Shown here: positions 1-8,175 of the stretch, piece after piece | Layout of the letters: each line of letters opens with the position of its first letter | Position numbering within the stretch: the first letter of the stretch is position 1 | The notes under the pieces: generated by a model | What the model saw: only the letters and a program-made list of their open reading frames with translations | Databases searched by the model: none | Told to the model about the DNA's origin: nothing | From: Candidatus Saccharibacteria bacterium RIFCSPHIGHO2_12_FULL_47_16b | GTDB taxonomy: Bacteria; Patescibacteriota; Saccharimonadia; Saccharimonadales; UBA10212 | Assembly: GCA_001790525.1 (NCBI GenBank) | Contig: MGCU01000026.1 | Location: 1 to 47,453 of the forward strand | Length of the DNA: 47,453 nucleotides | Direction of reading: 5' to 3' | Made by a program: the position numbers and the translations under genes

Positions 1-1
1 C

Positions 2-445
2 TCGGTGTCTTTTAAATACCCTGAAGGCTGGCAAACGGTTAAATTAACCGATGCCGATAAAATAGCCGGAATTATCTTACGCTTAAAGAAAACTAACCCG
101 GAATCATCTCTTATAATCAGAGCCATCACTGGTAAGCTGCAAAAAGATGTCGACTTTAAAGCGCTGCCGGGCCAAATTGCCGATACCCTCGCTCGAGAGG
201 CTCAGAACGTTACCATAGTCAGCAAAGAAGTCGTCAAGCTTGGTAGCTACGACGCCATAGTGGTCCGCTACAAACAAGTCAGTAAAGATAATGTAAATTT
301 TGAAAATGTAATGACCGTCATGCCTACCCTAAATCAGACCTTTTATCTTACGGCTAGGGCAAAACAGGCCGATTTTTCTAAAATAGAAGGTGACAGCGGA
401 AAACTTTCCAAAGACTTTGCCGATTTCGTGTCCAAGCAACAATAG
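2..445 (+). CDS. Partial secreted/anchored protein, PsbP-like paralogue (5' end missing)
   Basis: The reading frame is open to the window edge, and the first GTG (position 5) aligns to an internal residue of the next gene, so this is the C-terminal part of a longer protein. About 146 residues remain. They align along their whole length with residues ~88-230 of the downstream protein: a YPxxW motif, then xDADKxA, a conserved LPxQIAD segment, and a C-terminal half with TxMPxxNQTxYLTxxAK. The missing N-terminus probably holds a membrane anchor like its neighbour's. The fold resembles small extracytoplasmic PsbP-like domains, but function is unknown. No domain assignment is certain. Confidence 0.6.
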   Translation, partial: SVSFKYPEGWQTVKLTDADKIAGIILRLKKTNPESSLIIRAITGKLQKDVDFKALPGQIADTLAREAQNVTIVSKEVVKLGSYDAIVVRYKQVSKDNVNFENVMTVMPTLNQTFYLTARAKQADFSKIEGDSGKLSKDFADFVSKQQ

Positions 446-480
446 GTGCAATTTGGGTAAAATCGACTACAACAGGTTGA

Positions 481-508
481 TTGTTCAATCTAAAGACGTT
501 AATATATA
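481..508 (+). promoter_or_regulatory. Putative promoter with -10 box 6 nt before the start codon
   Basis: A -35-like TTGTTC (481-486) and a -10-like TATATA (503-508) are separated by 16 nt. Only 6 nt lie between the -10 box and the ATG at 515, so transcription would start at or next to the start codon. Confidence 0.4.
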
Positions 509-514
509 CCTTAC

Positions 515-1207
515 ATGAATAGTGATACCACCCCTGAACAGGGGCCTGCTAAGAGTTCCAATCCACTGCCAACTTCAGCTGCCAGACCACCAGCACCGGC
601 TCACGCCCCCAGCAAGCCACCGCATCGTCGTCCCGATCCTTTATGGCGTTCTAAAAAGGTCCTAATTATAGGCTTTGTTATAGTTTTAGGTGTGATGGGT
701 TGGTGGTTTTTCTTGAAGGAAGATAAGGTGCCGAACGCTGATCAGACAAAAACCGCTACAGTTGAAGGCACTTCTGTCAATTATCCAGGTAACTGGTCCT
801 CGCTCGCCCTAAGTGATGCGGACAAGACCGCCAACGTCATTTTAAAGCTTAGCAGCACCAAGCCGACGGGTATTTTTGTCTGGCGGGCGGTTAAGGGCCC
901 ACTTGATAAAAACGTTAAAGTATCGGATCTGCCTAATCAGATAGCTGATTTTCTAAGCAAAGAAATTCCGGGTATTAAAGTTACCGAAAAAGCAGTTACC
1001 AAAGTTGGTAAACTGGAAGCTGTTAGAATACGCTATGAGCGAACTGACAATAAAATACTTTATAAAAGCGTCATGCATGTCGTACCACGGGCTAACCAAA
1101 CCGATTATCTGACTCTTAGCGCCAAGGCATCCGATTTTGGAAGGCTGGAATCAACTACCGATAAAATTATCGATTCTTACGTCAGCTACGTAGAAGCCCA
1201 CCCCTAG
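515..1207 (+). CDS. Single-pass membrane-anchored extracytoplasmic protein, PsbP-like
   Basis: This 230-residue protein has a proline/alanine-rich cytoplasmic N-terminus (residues ~15-42), one hydrophobic helix (~48-66, rich in I, V, F and W) followed by charged residues, and a globular C-terminal domain (~80-230) exposed outside the membrane. The C-terminal domain is a clear paralogue of the protein just upstream, so the two arose by tandem duplication. No catalytic motif is visible. There is no Shine-Dalgarno sequence; a -10-like box lies 6 nt before the ATG. Function is unknown; a structural or binding role at the cell surface is a guess. Confidence 0.7.
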   Translation: MNSDTTPEQGPAKSSNPLPTSAARPPAPAHAPSKPPHRRPDPLWRSKKVLIIGFVIVLGVMGWWFFLKEDKVPNADQTKTATVEGTSVNYPGNWSSLALSDADKTANVILKLSSTKPTGIFVWRAVKGPLDKNVKVSDLPNQIADFLSKEIPGIKVTEKAVTKVGKLEAVRIRYERTDNKILYKSVMHVVPRANQTDYLTLSAKASDFGRLESTTDKIIDSYVSYVEAHP

Positions 1208-1208
1208 A

Positions 1209-1270
1209 TCCGCTATCCACTAGCCGCTAACCACTTTCCGTGCAGTAACCACTTGTCCGGTAGCCGCTAA
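1209..1270. repeat. Degenerate tandem array, CCACTAGCCGCTAA-like units
   Basis: The gap carries imperfect repeats of the type CCACTAGCCGCTAACCACTT and AGTAACCACTTG, then GTAGCCGCTAA, about 7-14 nt per unit. It is non-coding and of the same kind as other intergenic arrays in this window, with a different unit. Confidence 0.5.
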
Positions 1271-1281
1271 TACGTGACACT

Positions 1282-1302
1282 TTGCAAGGCTCGGCCTTGC
1301 AA
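1282..1302. repeat. REP-like palindrome, downstream copy flanking RAYT
   Basis: TTGCAAGGC and GCCTTGCAA are perfect 9-nt arms around a TCG loop. The same sequence in the same orientation recurs at 1927-1947, on the other side of the transposase gene. Confidence 0.75.
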
Positions 1303-1305
1303 GAG

Positions 1306-1917
1306 CTAGTGGTCAGCAAGTTCAGACTCTATTTCTTCCAGCGATTGTCTGTAGTCTTCATAATCAGTTACGAATTCAAGATACTCTTCTTCATTTTTGA
1401 ATAAATCTAAAATAGGTTTTTGATTTAACCACTCGGCTTGCTTAGTACCTAGGTAAAAGGGTAGGCTCGAAAACTCCCAATTCTTCCAATTCTTAGGGTT
1501 AAGGTGGATATATCGAGATATATGCTGTAGATAGTCGTCAGAACTTATGCGACTGGCTTTGTAGATATCCTGGAACAATGGCCCAACTCGGCGATATTTT
1601 TTATTGAAGTAAATGGAATAACTGGTCAAAACTCGTTGCAAGAGATTTGTCATCCCGGATGCATTATTTTGGTAGATCAATAAGTGAAAATGATTAGGCA
1701 TTAGACAAAAGGCTAATAACTTTACTTCAGAGGATAAGTTTATATAGTGTCTTTTGAATCGATCTAACGATCCATCTGTGAGATATCTTTTGAACAGATT
1801 TAGAAAAACAGCGTAGTCTTTATCATCGATAAAAATACTTCTCTTGTTAACCCCACGATTATAGACATGATAGTAAGATTCCGGAACATAAATTTTCACG
1901 CGATTTCTTGTAGGCAT
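1306..1917 (-). CDS. REP-associated tyrosine transposase (RAYT), IS200-like Y1 family
   Basis: This 203-residue protein has the single-strand Y1 transposase signature: an N-terminal YYHVYNRG strand (~15-22), the metal-binding HFH pair (residues 76-78 in LMPNHFHLLIY), a helix with candidate catalytic tyrosines Tyr100/Tyr103 in TSYSIYFNKKYRR, and the RYIHLNP motif (~135-141). The length is usual for RAYTs, which are domesticated IS200 relatives that act on REP palindromes. Identical palindromes flank the gene, which fits a self-associated REP/RAYT unit. An AGGAGG ribosome site lies just before the ATG and touches the upstream palindrome. The gene looks intact. Confidence 0.9.
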   Translation of the reverse strand: MPTRNRVKIYVPESYYHVYNRGVNKRSIFIDDKDYAVFLNLFKRYLTDGSLDRFKRHYINLSSEVKLLAFCLMPNHFHLLIYQNNASGMTNLLQRVLTSYSIYFNKKYRRVGPLFQDIYKASRISSDDYLQHISRYIHLNPKNWKNWEFSSLPFYLGTKQAEWLNQKPILDLFKNEEEYLEFVTDYEDYRQSLEEIESELADH

Positions 1918-1926
1918 ATCTCCTCC

Positions 1927-1947
1927 TTTGCAAGGCTCGGCCTTGCA
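1927..1947. repeat. REP-like palindrome, upstream copy flanking RAYT
   Basis: Arms TGCAAGGC and GCCTTGCA surround a TCG loop. It is identical over 21 nt to the copy at 1281-1301 and in the same orientation. On the minus strand it runs into the Shine-Dalgarno sequence of the transposase gene. Confidence 0.75.
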
Positions 1948-2012
1948 GCATTCATCGGGGGCATTGTAAATGGTGGTAACTGAATTGAAAATTGCTTGAG
2001 CTTACTGATAAA

Positions 2013-2043
2013 TAAACGGTTACCGGATAACGGTTATCGGTTA
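2013..2043. repeat. Tandem/palindromic array of AACGGTTA-like units
   Basis: Units ACGGTTACC, GGATAACGG and TTATCGGTTAACG form a near-palindrome (2022-2041: ACC-G-GATAAC-G-GTTATC-GGT). It overlaps the stop codon of the minus-strand glycosyltransferase and could fold at the end of its mRNA. Confidence 0.5.
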
Positions 2044-3026
2044 ACGAAGTTGCGCAATCGGCGCAACTTGCGGGCGTTAGGCGGTAAGTCGTGGTCGATG
2101 ATCGAACTTATGTGTTCAATCGAAACTTGGCGGTTTTTTTGAATTTTGCGGCGTTGCCAAAGCTTCTTTGGCCAAAGAAGCCCCCCAACCACAATAGCCT
2201 TCACAAATGGCCATATTTGGCCTCGATGCAGCGCACTGAAGCCAATAGCCCACCAAGCAATTACAAACCGTGGATAAACTTTGAGCATTAGTGCCCACGG
2301 CACATTTTTCCAAAGTAGTAGCGGCAGATTCTTAAGAGTTTGATAAGTGGCCAGGCCCTTAACCTGCTGATTAGTGGCGCCAAGCATATGGTAAGCTTCG
2401 GCCTTGGTCACGTAGGCTACTTTCCAGCCGGCTAGTTGGGCGCGGAAGCTGATATCAACGTCCTCGTAGTAGGCAAAGAAATCCTCGTCAAACAAACCAA
2501 TTTGTTTGAGCATTTTTGCTCGGTACAGACTAGCTCCGCCGCTGGCGCCGAAAACCATTTCCGGCTTGTCGAACTGGCCGCTGTCCTCTTGATCGCGGCC
2601 GCGCGGAAAAGGCAATCCCCAAATCGTATAAAAGTCTCCGGTGCTATCGATTGTTTTTTTATCGGTGCGCAGGAATTTACAAGTCGCGATGCCGACTTTT
2701 GAATCCTTGTCGAGAGCTTCAACCAAGTGCTTTAGCCAGTTCTTTTCGGCAACGGCGTCGTTGTTCAGCAGGGCAACATAGTCAAAGCCTTTATCGAGCG
2801 CGTATCTAATTCCAGTGTTAACGCCGCCGGCAAAACCCAGATTAGTCCGATTTTTTAAAAGTGTTACATCGGCAAACTTTTTCTCAATCAATTCAACCGA
2901 ATTATCGGTGGAAGCATTGTCAACGACTACAATTTCAGTAGCAATCGTCTGGTTTTTAAGTGAACGAAGGGTCGGCTCAATAATCGAGGCTCCGTTCCAA
3001 TTAAGCACTACCGTAGCTACTTTCAT
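2034..3026 (-). CDS. Family 2 glycosyltransferase, rhamnosyltransferase-like
   Basis: This 330-residue enzyme has a GT-A fold. VVLNWNG (~6-12) starts the nucleotide-binding domain, VVVDNASTDNS (~33-43) follows, and LLNNDA (~86-91) is the DxD-like metal and sugar-nucleotide site. FFAYYEDVDISFR (~185-197) is the acceptor-side motif typical of RfbF/WbbL-like rhamnosyl and related transferases. Residues ~240-290 are hydrophobic and would hold the enzyme to the membrane. It probably adds a sugar to a lipid-linked surface glycan at the inner face. It is transcribed divergently from the ABC exporter permease. The donor is not determinable; rhamnose is plausible because the dTDP-rhamnose genes are in this window. 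Confidence 0.85.
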   Translation of the reverse strand: MKVATVVLNWNGASIIEPTLRSLKNQTIATEIVVVDNASTDNSVELIEKKFADVTLLKNRTNLGFAGGVNTGIRYALDKGFDYVALLNNDAVAEKNWLKHLVEALDKDSKVGIATCKFLRTDKKTIDSTGDFYTIWGLPFPRGRDQEDSGQFDKPEMVFGASGGASLYRAKMLKQIGLFDEDFFAYYEDVDISFRAQLAGWKVAYVTKAEAYHMLGATNQQVKGLATYQTLKNLPLLLWKNVPWALMLKVYPRFVIAWWAIGFSALHRGQIWPFVKAIVVGGLLWPKKLWQRRKIQKNRQVSIEHISSIIDHDLPPNARKLRRLRNFVNR

Positions 3027-3128
3027 TACTAACTACTGTAATCTAAATTGACCAAATAATCTATATATTATTTAATATTGTTAATTTTGGCTAAAAACGA
3101 TACACTTAAAGGTTCCAACGGGATAAAC

Positions 3129-3134
3129 TATAGA
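3129..3134 (+). promoter_or_regulatory. Putative -10 box (TATAGA) 7 nt before the exporter permease start
   Basis: TATAGA is followed by 7 nt and the ATG at 3142. No Shine-Dalgarno sequence precedes this start, which suggests a leaderless mRNA. The -35 region is weak. Confidence 0.3.
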
Positions 3135-3141
3135 TAACTAA

Positions 3142-3945
3142 ATGATTAGGCATGTCTTTTCCAAGCAGAACCGGGCACTTTTGGCCGAGTTGGTCAGAAC
3201 TGACTTTAAACTGCGTTATCAGGGCTCAGCTTTGGGCTATGCTTGGTCGCTGCTGCGCCCACTGCTACTTTTTTTGATTCTGTACCTGGTATTCGTTAAA
3301 TTTATCAAAATCGGCGAAGGCGTACCGCATTTTCCGGTTTATTTGCTACTTGGCATTGTGGTCTGGAATTTTTTCTTGGAGATGACCACCCGTAGTCTGA
3401 GCTCAATCGTTGAGCGGGGCGATTTAATACGCAAAATCAGTATTCCTCGCTGGATTATTATTCTTTCCAGCAGCGTCTCGGCCCTAATTAACCTGTTTCT
3501 GAACTTGCTGGTAGTGCTGTTCTTTTTGATCATCAATGACGTTGATCTTTTGAAAACCGCTTTGTGGGCACCACTGCTGCTTTTAGAGGTTTATGTATTT
3601 GCCGTGGGCTTGTCGCTACTGTTGTCGGCGGCTTATGTTAAATACCGAGACGTTAACTACATCTGGGAAGTCGTTCTGCAAGCCGGCTTTTATCTAACGC
3701 CAATTTTGTATCCGCTGGCTTTGATAACCAATCAAACCTTTCAAAAACTAATTATGATAAATCCGATGGCTCAAAGCATCCAGGACTTACGCTACTCGGT
3801 TGTAACGCATGAGACTCGGACAATTTATCAAGTTTTTCACGGCGGCTGGTATAAGTTCGTACCTTTTGTGATTGTAGTTTTGGTTTTCATAGCTGGCGTT
3901 AAATACTTCCGCAGCCAATCTAAATTCTTTGCGGAGAACGTCTAA
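3142..3945 (+). CDS. ABC-2 polysaccharide exporter permease (Wzm/TagG-like)
   Basis: This 267-residue integral membrane protein has about six hydrophobic segments. An amphipathic N-terminal stretch with the signature LRYQGSALGYAWSLLRPLL (~24-42) is characteristic of Wzm/TagG/RfbA permeases. It would pair with the Wzt-like ATPase encoded 173 bp downstream to move a finished lipid-linked polysaccharide across the membrane. Length is normal for the family. The start lacks a Shine-Dalgarno sequence but has a -10-like box 7 nt upstream. The gap to its partner contains a REP-like inverted repeat, which is unusual inside an exporter operon. Confidence 0.92.
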   Translation: MIRHVFSKQNRALLAELVRTDFKLRYQGSALGYAWSLLRPLLLFLILYLVFVKFIKIGEGVPHFPVYLLLGIVVWNFFLEMTTRSLSSIVERGDLIRKISIPRWIIILSSSVSALINLFLNLLVVLFFLIINDVDLLKTALWAPLLLLEVYVFAVGLSLLLSAAYVKYRDVNYIWEVVLQAGFYLTPILYPLALITNQTFQKLIMINPMAQSIQDLRYSVVTHETRTIYQVFHGGWYKFVPFVIVVLVFIAGVKYFRSQSKFFAENV

Positions 3946-3978
3946 GATGGATAAAACTTCAAATAAACCTCTTTATGG

Positions 3979-4058
3979 GAGGTCCGACCTTGCAAAAAGC
4001 AAAGAGATTTTAGGCAAAATCACCAGATTTTACTTATCTTTTTACAAGGTCGGACCTC
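3979..4058. repeat. REPIN-like inverted pair of palindromes
   Basis: GAGGTCCGACCTTG (3979-3992) and its exact reverse complement CAAGGTCGGACCTC (4045-4058) extend to 21-nt arms with one mismatch (3979-3999, 4038-4058) around a 38-nt loop. Each half is itself a short palindrome (AGGTC-n-GACCT). The layout is that of a REP dimer and may have been moved by the window's RAYT. It lies between the exporter permease and ATPase genes and could act as an mRNA stem. Confidence 0.7.
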
Positions 4059-4074
4059 AAATGCGAAGTTTGAT

Positions 4075-4102
4075 GTTTGGTGTTTGGTGTTTGAATTTTG
4101 CC
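4075..4102 (+). repeat. GTTTGGT array with shared element before the exporter ATPase gene
   Basis: Three GTTTGGTGTTTG-type units end in a 20-nt string (4083-4102) that is identical to 22264-22283, before the UDP-GlcNAc 2-epimerase gene. In both places it runs straight into the Shine-Dalgarno sequence. Confidence 0.6.
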
Positions 4103-4118
4103 ACTCAGGAGAGTTTTT

Positions 4119-5351
4119 ATGGGTGATAACGTAGCTATTAGAGTGAGTGGCCTGAGTAAGACTTTTAAGTTGCCGCATGAGCGCCAGACATCTGTAAAAT
4201 CATTATTCATTAATTTTTTCCGCCGTAAGCGAACCTATGAACTACAGCAAGCTCTAAAGAACGTATCTTTCGAAGTTCAGGCAGGTGAGTTTTTCGGCAT
4301 AGTTGGCCGTAATGGCAGCGGCAAGAGCACCTTGCTTAAATTACTGGCCGGTATTTACACGCCGACGGCCGGCACGGTTAGCGTTAAGGGTAAACTAACA
4401 CCCTTCATCGAGTTAGGCGTCGGTTTTAATCCGGAACTAACTGGTCGGGAGAACGTTTTTCTAAATGGGGCGCTACTAGGTTTTAATCGTAAAGAGATGC
4501 AATCCATGTACAAGGCTATCGTCAAATTTGCCGAATTATCCAAATTCATGGATCAAAAACTTAAGAACTATTCGTCGGGTATGCAAGTCCGGCTGGCCTT
4601 CTCGATTGCCATACAGGCCAAGTCCGATATTCTGTTGATTGATGAAGTTTTGGCTGTGGGCGACTTGGATTTTCAGAAAAAGTGCTATAACTACTTCTTT
4701 GATCTGAAGAAACAAGGACGGACCATCGTTTTTGTGTCGCATGACATGGCGGCTATCCGGCGTTTTTGCACCCGGGCTATCTTAATTAATGATGGCGAAA
4801 TTATCGGTCAGGGCAAGCCGGATGAAGTTGCGGGTATGTACGAAACTCTAAATCTACGCTCAGCCGAGGAAAGGTTGTCAACCGACAATAAGGCAATTCT
4901 TAAAAAGAAGCGTCAAGGCAACCAAGCGGCGGTAATTACCAAAACCGAAACATATGAGCCGCAAACCGACAAAGCCCAAAATACCTTTGGTCCGCAGGAA
5001 AAAATCGGTGTTAGAATAACTTTCAAGGCTAAAGAGGACTTGCCGGCGCCGGCCGTCGGTTTTATTTTTCAAAATCAGGAGGATTTGACCGTGCTAGCCA
5101 CCAATAATCAAATTTTAAAGCTTGCAACTAAACCTTTGCGAACCGGCCAGAAAATGGTTATGGAATGCGTGCTTGATAATGTCTACACTGATGGCGAATA
5201 CACAATTACAGCGGCGATTGAAAGTGCGGATTTTGAGACTATTTATGACCGGATTGAGTATCTACATCGCTTTATGATTGGCGGGCACAAACTGCCGCAC
5301 GCACTGGCCCATCCTAACCAACAGATGAACATAACCTACCGCAAAGGATAA
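4119..5351 (+). CDS. ABC exporter ATPase with carbohydrate-binding C-terminal domain (Wzt-like)
   Basis: This 410-residue protein powers polysaccharide export together with the Wzm-like permease. The nucleotide-binding domain has Walker A GRNGSGKST (63-71), a signature YSSGMQVR (151-158), Walker B ILLIDE (171-176) and the H-loop His208. Residues ~280-410 form an extra beta-rich domain like the Wzt C-terminal domain, which in O-antigen exporters recognises the terminal modification of the chain. The ATG at 4119 was preferred to an upstream in-frame start because CAGGAGAG lies 5 nt before it. The tail implies selection of a specific capped glycan, although recognition by this protein is inferred. 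Confidence 0.92.
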   Translation: MGDNVAIRVSGLSKTFKLPHERQTSVKSLFINFFRRKRTYELQQALKNVSFEVQAGEFFGIVGRNGSGKSTLLKLLAGIYTPTAGTVSVKGKLTPFIELGVGFNPELTGRENVFLNGALLGFNRKEMQSMYKAIVKFAELSKFMDQKLKNYSSGMQVRLAFSIAIQAKSDILLIDEVLAVGDLDFQKKCYNYFFDLKKQGRTIVFVSHDMAAIRRFCTRAILINDGEIIGQGKPDEVAGMYETLNLRSAEERLSTDNKAILKKKRQGNQAAVITKTETYEPQTDKAQNTFGPQEKIGVRITFKAKEDLPAPAVGFIFQNQEDLTVLATNNQILKLATKPLRTGQKMVMECVLDNVYTDGEYTITAAIESADFETIYDRIEYLHRFMIGGHKLPHALAHPNQQMNITYRKG

Positions 5352-5355
5352 GATG

Positions 5356-5447
5356 CAAACTTCAAAGTTCAAAGTTCAAAGTTCAGATAAACTTCAAAGT
5401 CCAAAGTTCAAATCTTTGTTTTTTGCTTTTTGTTTTTTGATGTTTGA
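5356..5447. repeat. Tandem array of AACTTCAAAGTTCAAA units
   Basis: CAAAGTTCAAAGTTC-type repeats of period about 7 are followed by a TTTGTTTTTTGCTTTTTG tract. The halves are partly complementary. The array fills the gap before the next glycosyltransferase and ends at GAGCGACCGAAGAGGAGCG, which contains its ribosome site. Confidence 0.65.
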
Positions 5448-5471
5448 GCGACCGAAGAGGAGCGTCTAATT

Positions 5472-7199
5472 ATGCAGCTAAGACAGCACCCAATTCTGTT
5501 TAAAATTGCCAAATTCTTTTTTACGTTAACGAAGCCGCTTCTGCTGTTTGCTAAAAAATATTACGACCAATATAAAAATTTATTGCCGGATCATCCGTAT
5601 AACGCTTGGGCAACCCAGAACGAGGAAGTCTGTTTTGTGGACAGCGAGCTTGGCTATAAGCCGCTGATAAGCATTGTCGTGCCGCTTTTTAATACGCCAA
5701 CCCATCATTTTTTAAAAATGGTTTATTCGGTCGTCAATCAACACTACGATAATTGGGAGCTGATTTTAGCTAACGCTTCATCAGATCAAAATAGCCGCCG
5801 CGAGGCTGCCCACACAGCCCAGATTGATAGCCGCATCAAAGTAGTTGAAGTTGAAAAAAATGAAGGCATTTCGGCCAATACCAATATTGCTATCGGGCAC
5901 AGCCGCGGCGACTATATTGCTTTTCTGGACCATGATGATGTGCTGCACCCATGTGCTTTGCATAGCGTAGTCGAATCACTGCAAACCGAGGCCAAGCCAG
6001 AGTTAATCTATAGCGATGAGGATAAGATAACATCAGTCGACGACTTTTATTTCGCGCCTTTTTTCAAACCGGATTGGTCACCAGATCTTATGGAGAATGT
6101 TAATTATCTTAGCCACCTGGTTGTTATTCGGGCCGACTTAGTCAGAAAAATTGGTGGCCTGCGGCCGGCCTTCGATGGCGCTCAGGATTATGATTTTCTA
6201 CTGCGGTTGATTGACAAGTTTCAGCCGACCATAAGGCACATACCGCGGGTGCTATACCACTGGCGGGCAGCACAGTCATCCACTGCCCAAGATATATCTC
6301 ACAAACCCTATGTTTTTTCAGCTGGCCAGCGAGCGATTGCCCAGCATCTTAAGCGAATTAAAGTCGATGCCTCGGTGAAACCGATAAAAGGCAAGCCGGG
6401 CTTTTATAAACTGACCTACGCGCCGGTCAAATTCACGATCATACTTGGTAAGGTTTCGCCGGCTAAATACCAAGCCTGTGCCCGCTGGCTGAACAAGTTG
6501 TTGGCCGACATTGACTATCAAAACTATCATCTAATTGTTGGCGACTGGTTTAAAAAATTTGCCGGCAGCAAAGACACTGATGATTTGACGAAAGCTAAAA
6601 TTACTATGTTACCCGATACTGTGGCTGACTACTGGTCAGCAGCGGTCGCTAAGGCAGAACATCCGGTCGCTATTTGCATAAAGGCCGCCGCTTTGTCTGT
6701 GACTAATGATGCTCTGGCCGAGTTGGCCGCCGTTGCGGCTGATCCAAGACATTTTGCGGCAGCGCCGATTTTAGTCGGCTCCAATAAACGTATAATCGAC
6801 AGCGGGATAACAAACCTAGCCGGCTTCCCTAAGCAGCTATTTGAGGGACGACTGTTGCCCGAGGATACCTATTATGGTTCAACCGAGTGGGTCAGGAATG
6901 TTGACGATCTATCCACCAACATTGTGTCTTTAAGAACCGAAGTCCTAAAGAAAATTCTCGCCAACGGCCAGGGCAATTATGGAAATGCGCCAACTATAAA
7001 CACCTACATTAGAAACAAAAATGACAAGTTGAACGGAGATGGGCGCTATGTTTTATGGGCCCACAGCCCGTTTGAATTTATAGGACTGCTTGATACGAGC
7101 GGCAGCGTTTTTGCAACCAAACAGTTGCTGAGCCTTACATTAGATTCCAAAACATATTTTGATAACTGGGGAGAGATGGATGAAGTCAAGCACGACTAA
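5472..7199 (+). CDS. Two-part family 2 glycosyltransferase
   Basis: This 575-residue protein starts with a short hydrophobic/amphipathic segment (~10-30). A complete GT-A domain follows: SIVVPLFNTP (~68-77), NEGISANTN and DYIAFLDHDD (~152-161, the DxD site), then IYSDEDK and a WR-containing motif near residue 265 typical of WsaE/RfbN-like enzymes. The last ~300 residues look like a second, degenerate glycosyltransferase-like domain without a clear DxD, perhaps a substrate platform. It is in a GT-rich exporter locus and probably extends the exported polysaccharide. The ribosome site AGAGGAGCG lies 8-16 nt before the ATG. The last 20 bp overlap the next gene. Confidence 0.85.
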   Translation: MQLRQHPILFKIAKFFFTLTKPLLLFAKKYYDQYKNLLPDHPYNAWATQNEEVCFVDSELGYKPLISIVVPLFNTPTHHFLKMVYSVVNQHYDNWELILANASSDQNSRREAAHTAQIDSRIKVVEVEKNEGISANTNIAIGHSRGDYIAFLDHDDVLHPCALHSVVESLQTEAKPELIYSDEDKITSVDDFYFAPFFKPDWSPDLMENVNYLSHLVVIRADLVRKIGGLRPAFDGAQDYDFLLRLIDKFQPTIRHIPRVLYHWRAAQSSTAQDISHKPYVFSAGQRAIAQHLKRIKVDASVKPIKGKPGFYKLTYAPVKFTIILGKVSPAKYQACARWLNKLLADIDYQNYHLIVGDWFKKFAGSKDTDDLTKAKITMLPDTVADYWSAAVAKAEHPVAICIKAAALSVTNDALAELAAVAADPRHFAAAPILVGSNKRIIDSGITNLAGFPKQLFEGRLLPEDTYYGSTEWVRNVDDLSTNIVSLRTEVLKKILANGQGNYGNAPTINTYIRNKNDKLNGDGRYVLWAHSPFEFIGLLDTSGSVFATKQLLSLTLDSKTYFDNWGEMDEVKHD

Positions 7200-8166
7200 G
7201 ACTGTAGCCATAGTTGTGCTCGGCTGGAACAATCAGGATTTGCTGGCAGATTGTTTTAAATCCATCCAAGACCAAACCTATCCAAACGTCAAAATTATTT
7301 ACGTTGATAATAACTCGTCGGATCAATCGATTGAATTTGTCAAGAAAAACTTCCCCGAAGTCGAGGTACTGGCTCAACCAGAAAATCGGGGCTTCGCCGA
7401 AGGGAATAATATTGGTATCCGGGCCGCTCTTGGAGACGGTAAAGTCCAATATGTCGGCTTGCTTAATACCGACGCTAGATTGGCAGCGGACTGGACTCGC
7501 AAAATAGTTGAGTTTGCCAACTTGAAACCAAAAGGGGCTTTTTATCAGGGCACAACCTTGGACTACAATAATCCACAGATCATTGATTCGACCCATATCT
7601 ATGTTTCGCGTAACGGCCAAGGTACACAAGGTAATTGGCGCCATTATTTTGCCAAAGAAATCGGACCCAGGAAAATTTTTGGTACCAACGCGGCGGCTTG
7701 CTTGATTAGCCGGACTTATATCGAGGCCCAACCCTTCAGTGATTTTTTTGATAGGACAATGTTTATGTACCTGGAAGATGTTGATGCGGCCGCCAGGTCA
7801 GTAGCTATGGGCTGGGATAATTACTTGGTGCCAGGTGCTAGAGCCTATCACATAGGCTCAGTCAGTTCCGGGCGCAATCCCGGCTACTCGCTTTATATGA
7901 CATTTCGCAATAACTCTGGCCTGTTAGTTAAAAATTTCCCGTTTCGAATTCTGCTTCGCATGTGGCCCAAGCTGGTTCGGGGCGATTTAGACACTATCCG
8001 AACTCTATGGCGCCGCGGTAACAAACGAGCTATTTGGAAAGTGGTTAAGGGGCGCTTCGTCGGTCTGCTTCGGATACCGCTTTTTCTGCCTAAACGATTC
8101 AAACTAGCCAAATATCGACAAATTGATAAAAGCTACCTCTGGGACTTAATGCGCCGCGGCTATTAA
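7180..8166 (+). CDS. Family 2 glycosyltransferase, rhamnosyltransferase-like
   Basis: This 328-residue enzyme is a paralogue of the minus-strand GT2 at 2034-3026. It has VVLGWNNQD (~9-17), IIYVDNNSSDQS, LLNTDA (the DxD-like site, ~88-93) and the acceptor-side motif MFMYLEDVDAAARS (~195-208). The C-terminus is basic with weak hydrophobic segments that suggest peripheral membrane attachment. The ATG at 7180 is chosen over an in-frame TTG 21 nt upstream because GGGGAGAG precedes it and homologues begin near this point. It overlaps the upstream glycosyltransferase gene by 20 bp, so translation is coupled. The donor sugar is unknown. Confidence 0.85.
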   Translation: MKSSTTKTVAIVVLGWNNQDLLADCFKSIQDQTYPNVKIIYVDNNSSDQSIEFVKKNFPEVEVLAQPENRGFAEGNNIGIRAALGDGKVQYVGLLNTDARLAADWTRKIVEFANLKPKGAFYQGTTLDYNNPQIIDSTHIYVSRNGQGTQGNWRHYFAKEIGPRKIFGTNAAACLISRTYIEAQPFSDFFDRTMFMYLEDVDAAARSVAMGWDNYLVPGARAYHIGSVSSGRNPGYSLYMTFRNNSGLLVKNFPFRILLRMWPKLVRGDLDTIRTLWRRGNKRAIWKVVKGRFVGLLRIPLFLPKRFKLAKYRQIDKSYLWDLMRRGY

Positions 8167-8175
8167 TTAGAGCGG

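Noticed and set aside
7186-7731. Long open frame on the minus strand (181 codons)
   Set aside because: It lies wholly inside the GT2 gene on the other strand and shows no recognisable domain or ribosome site.
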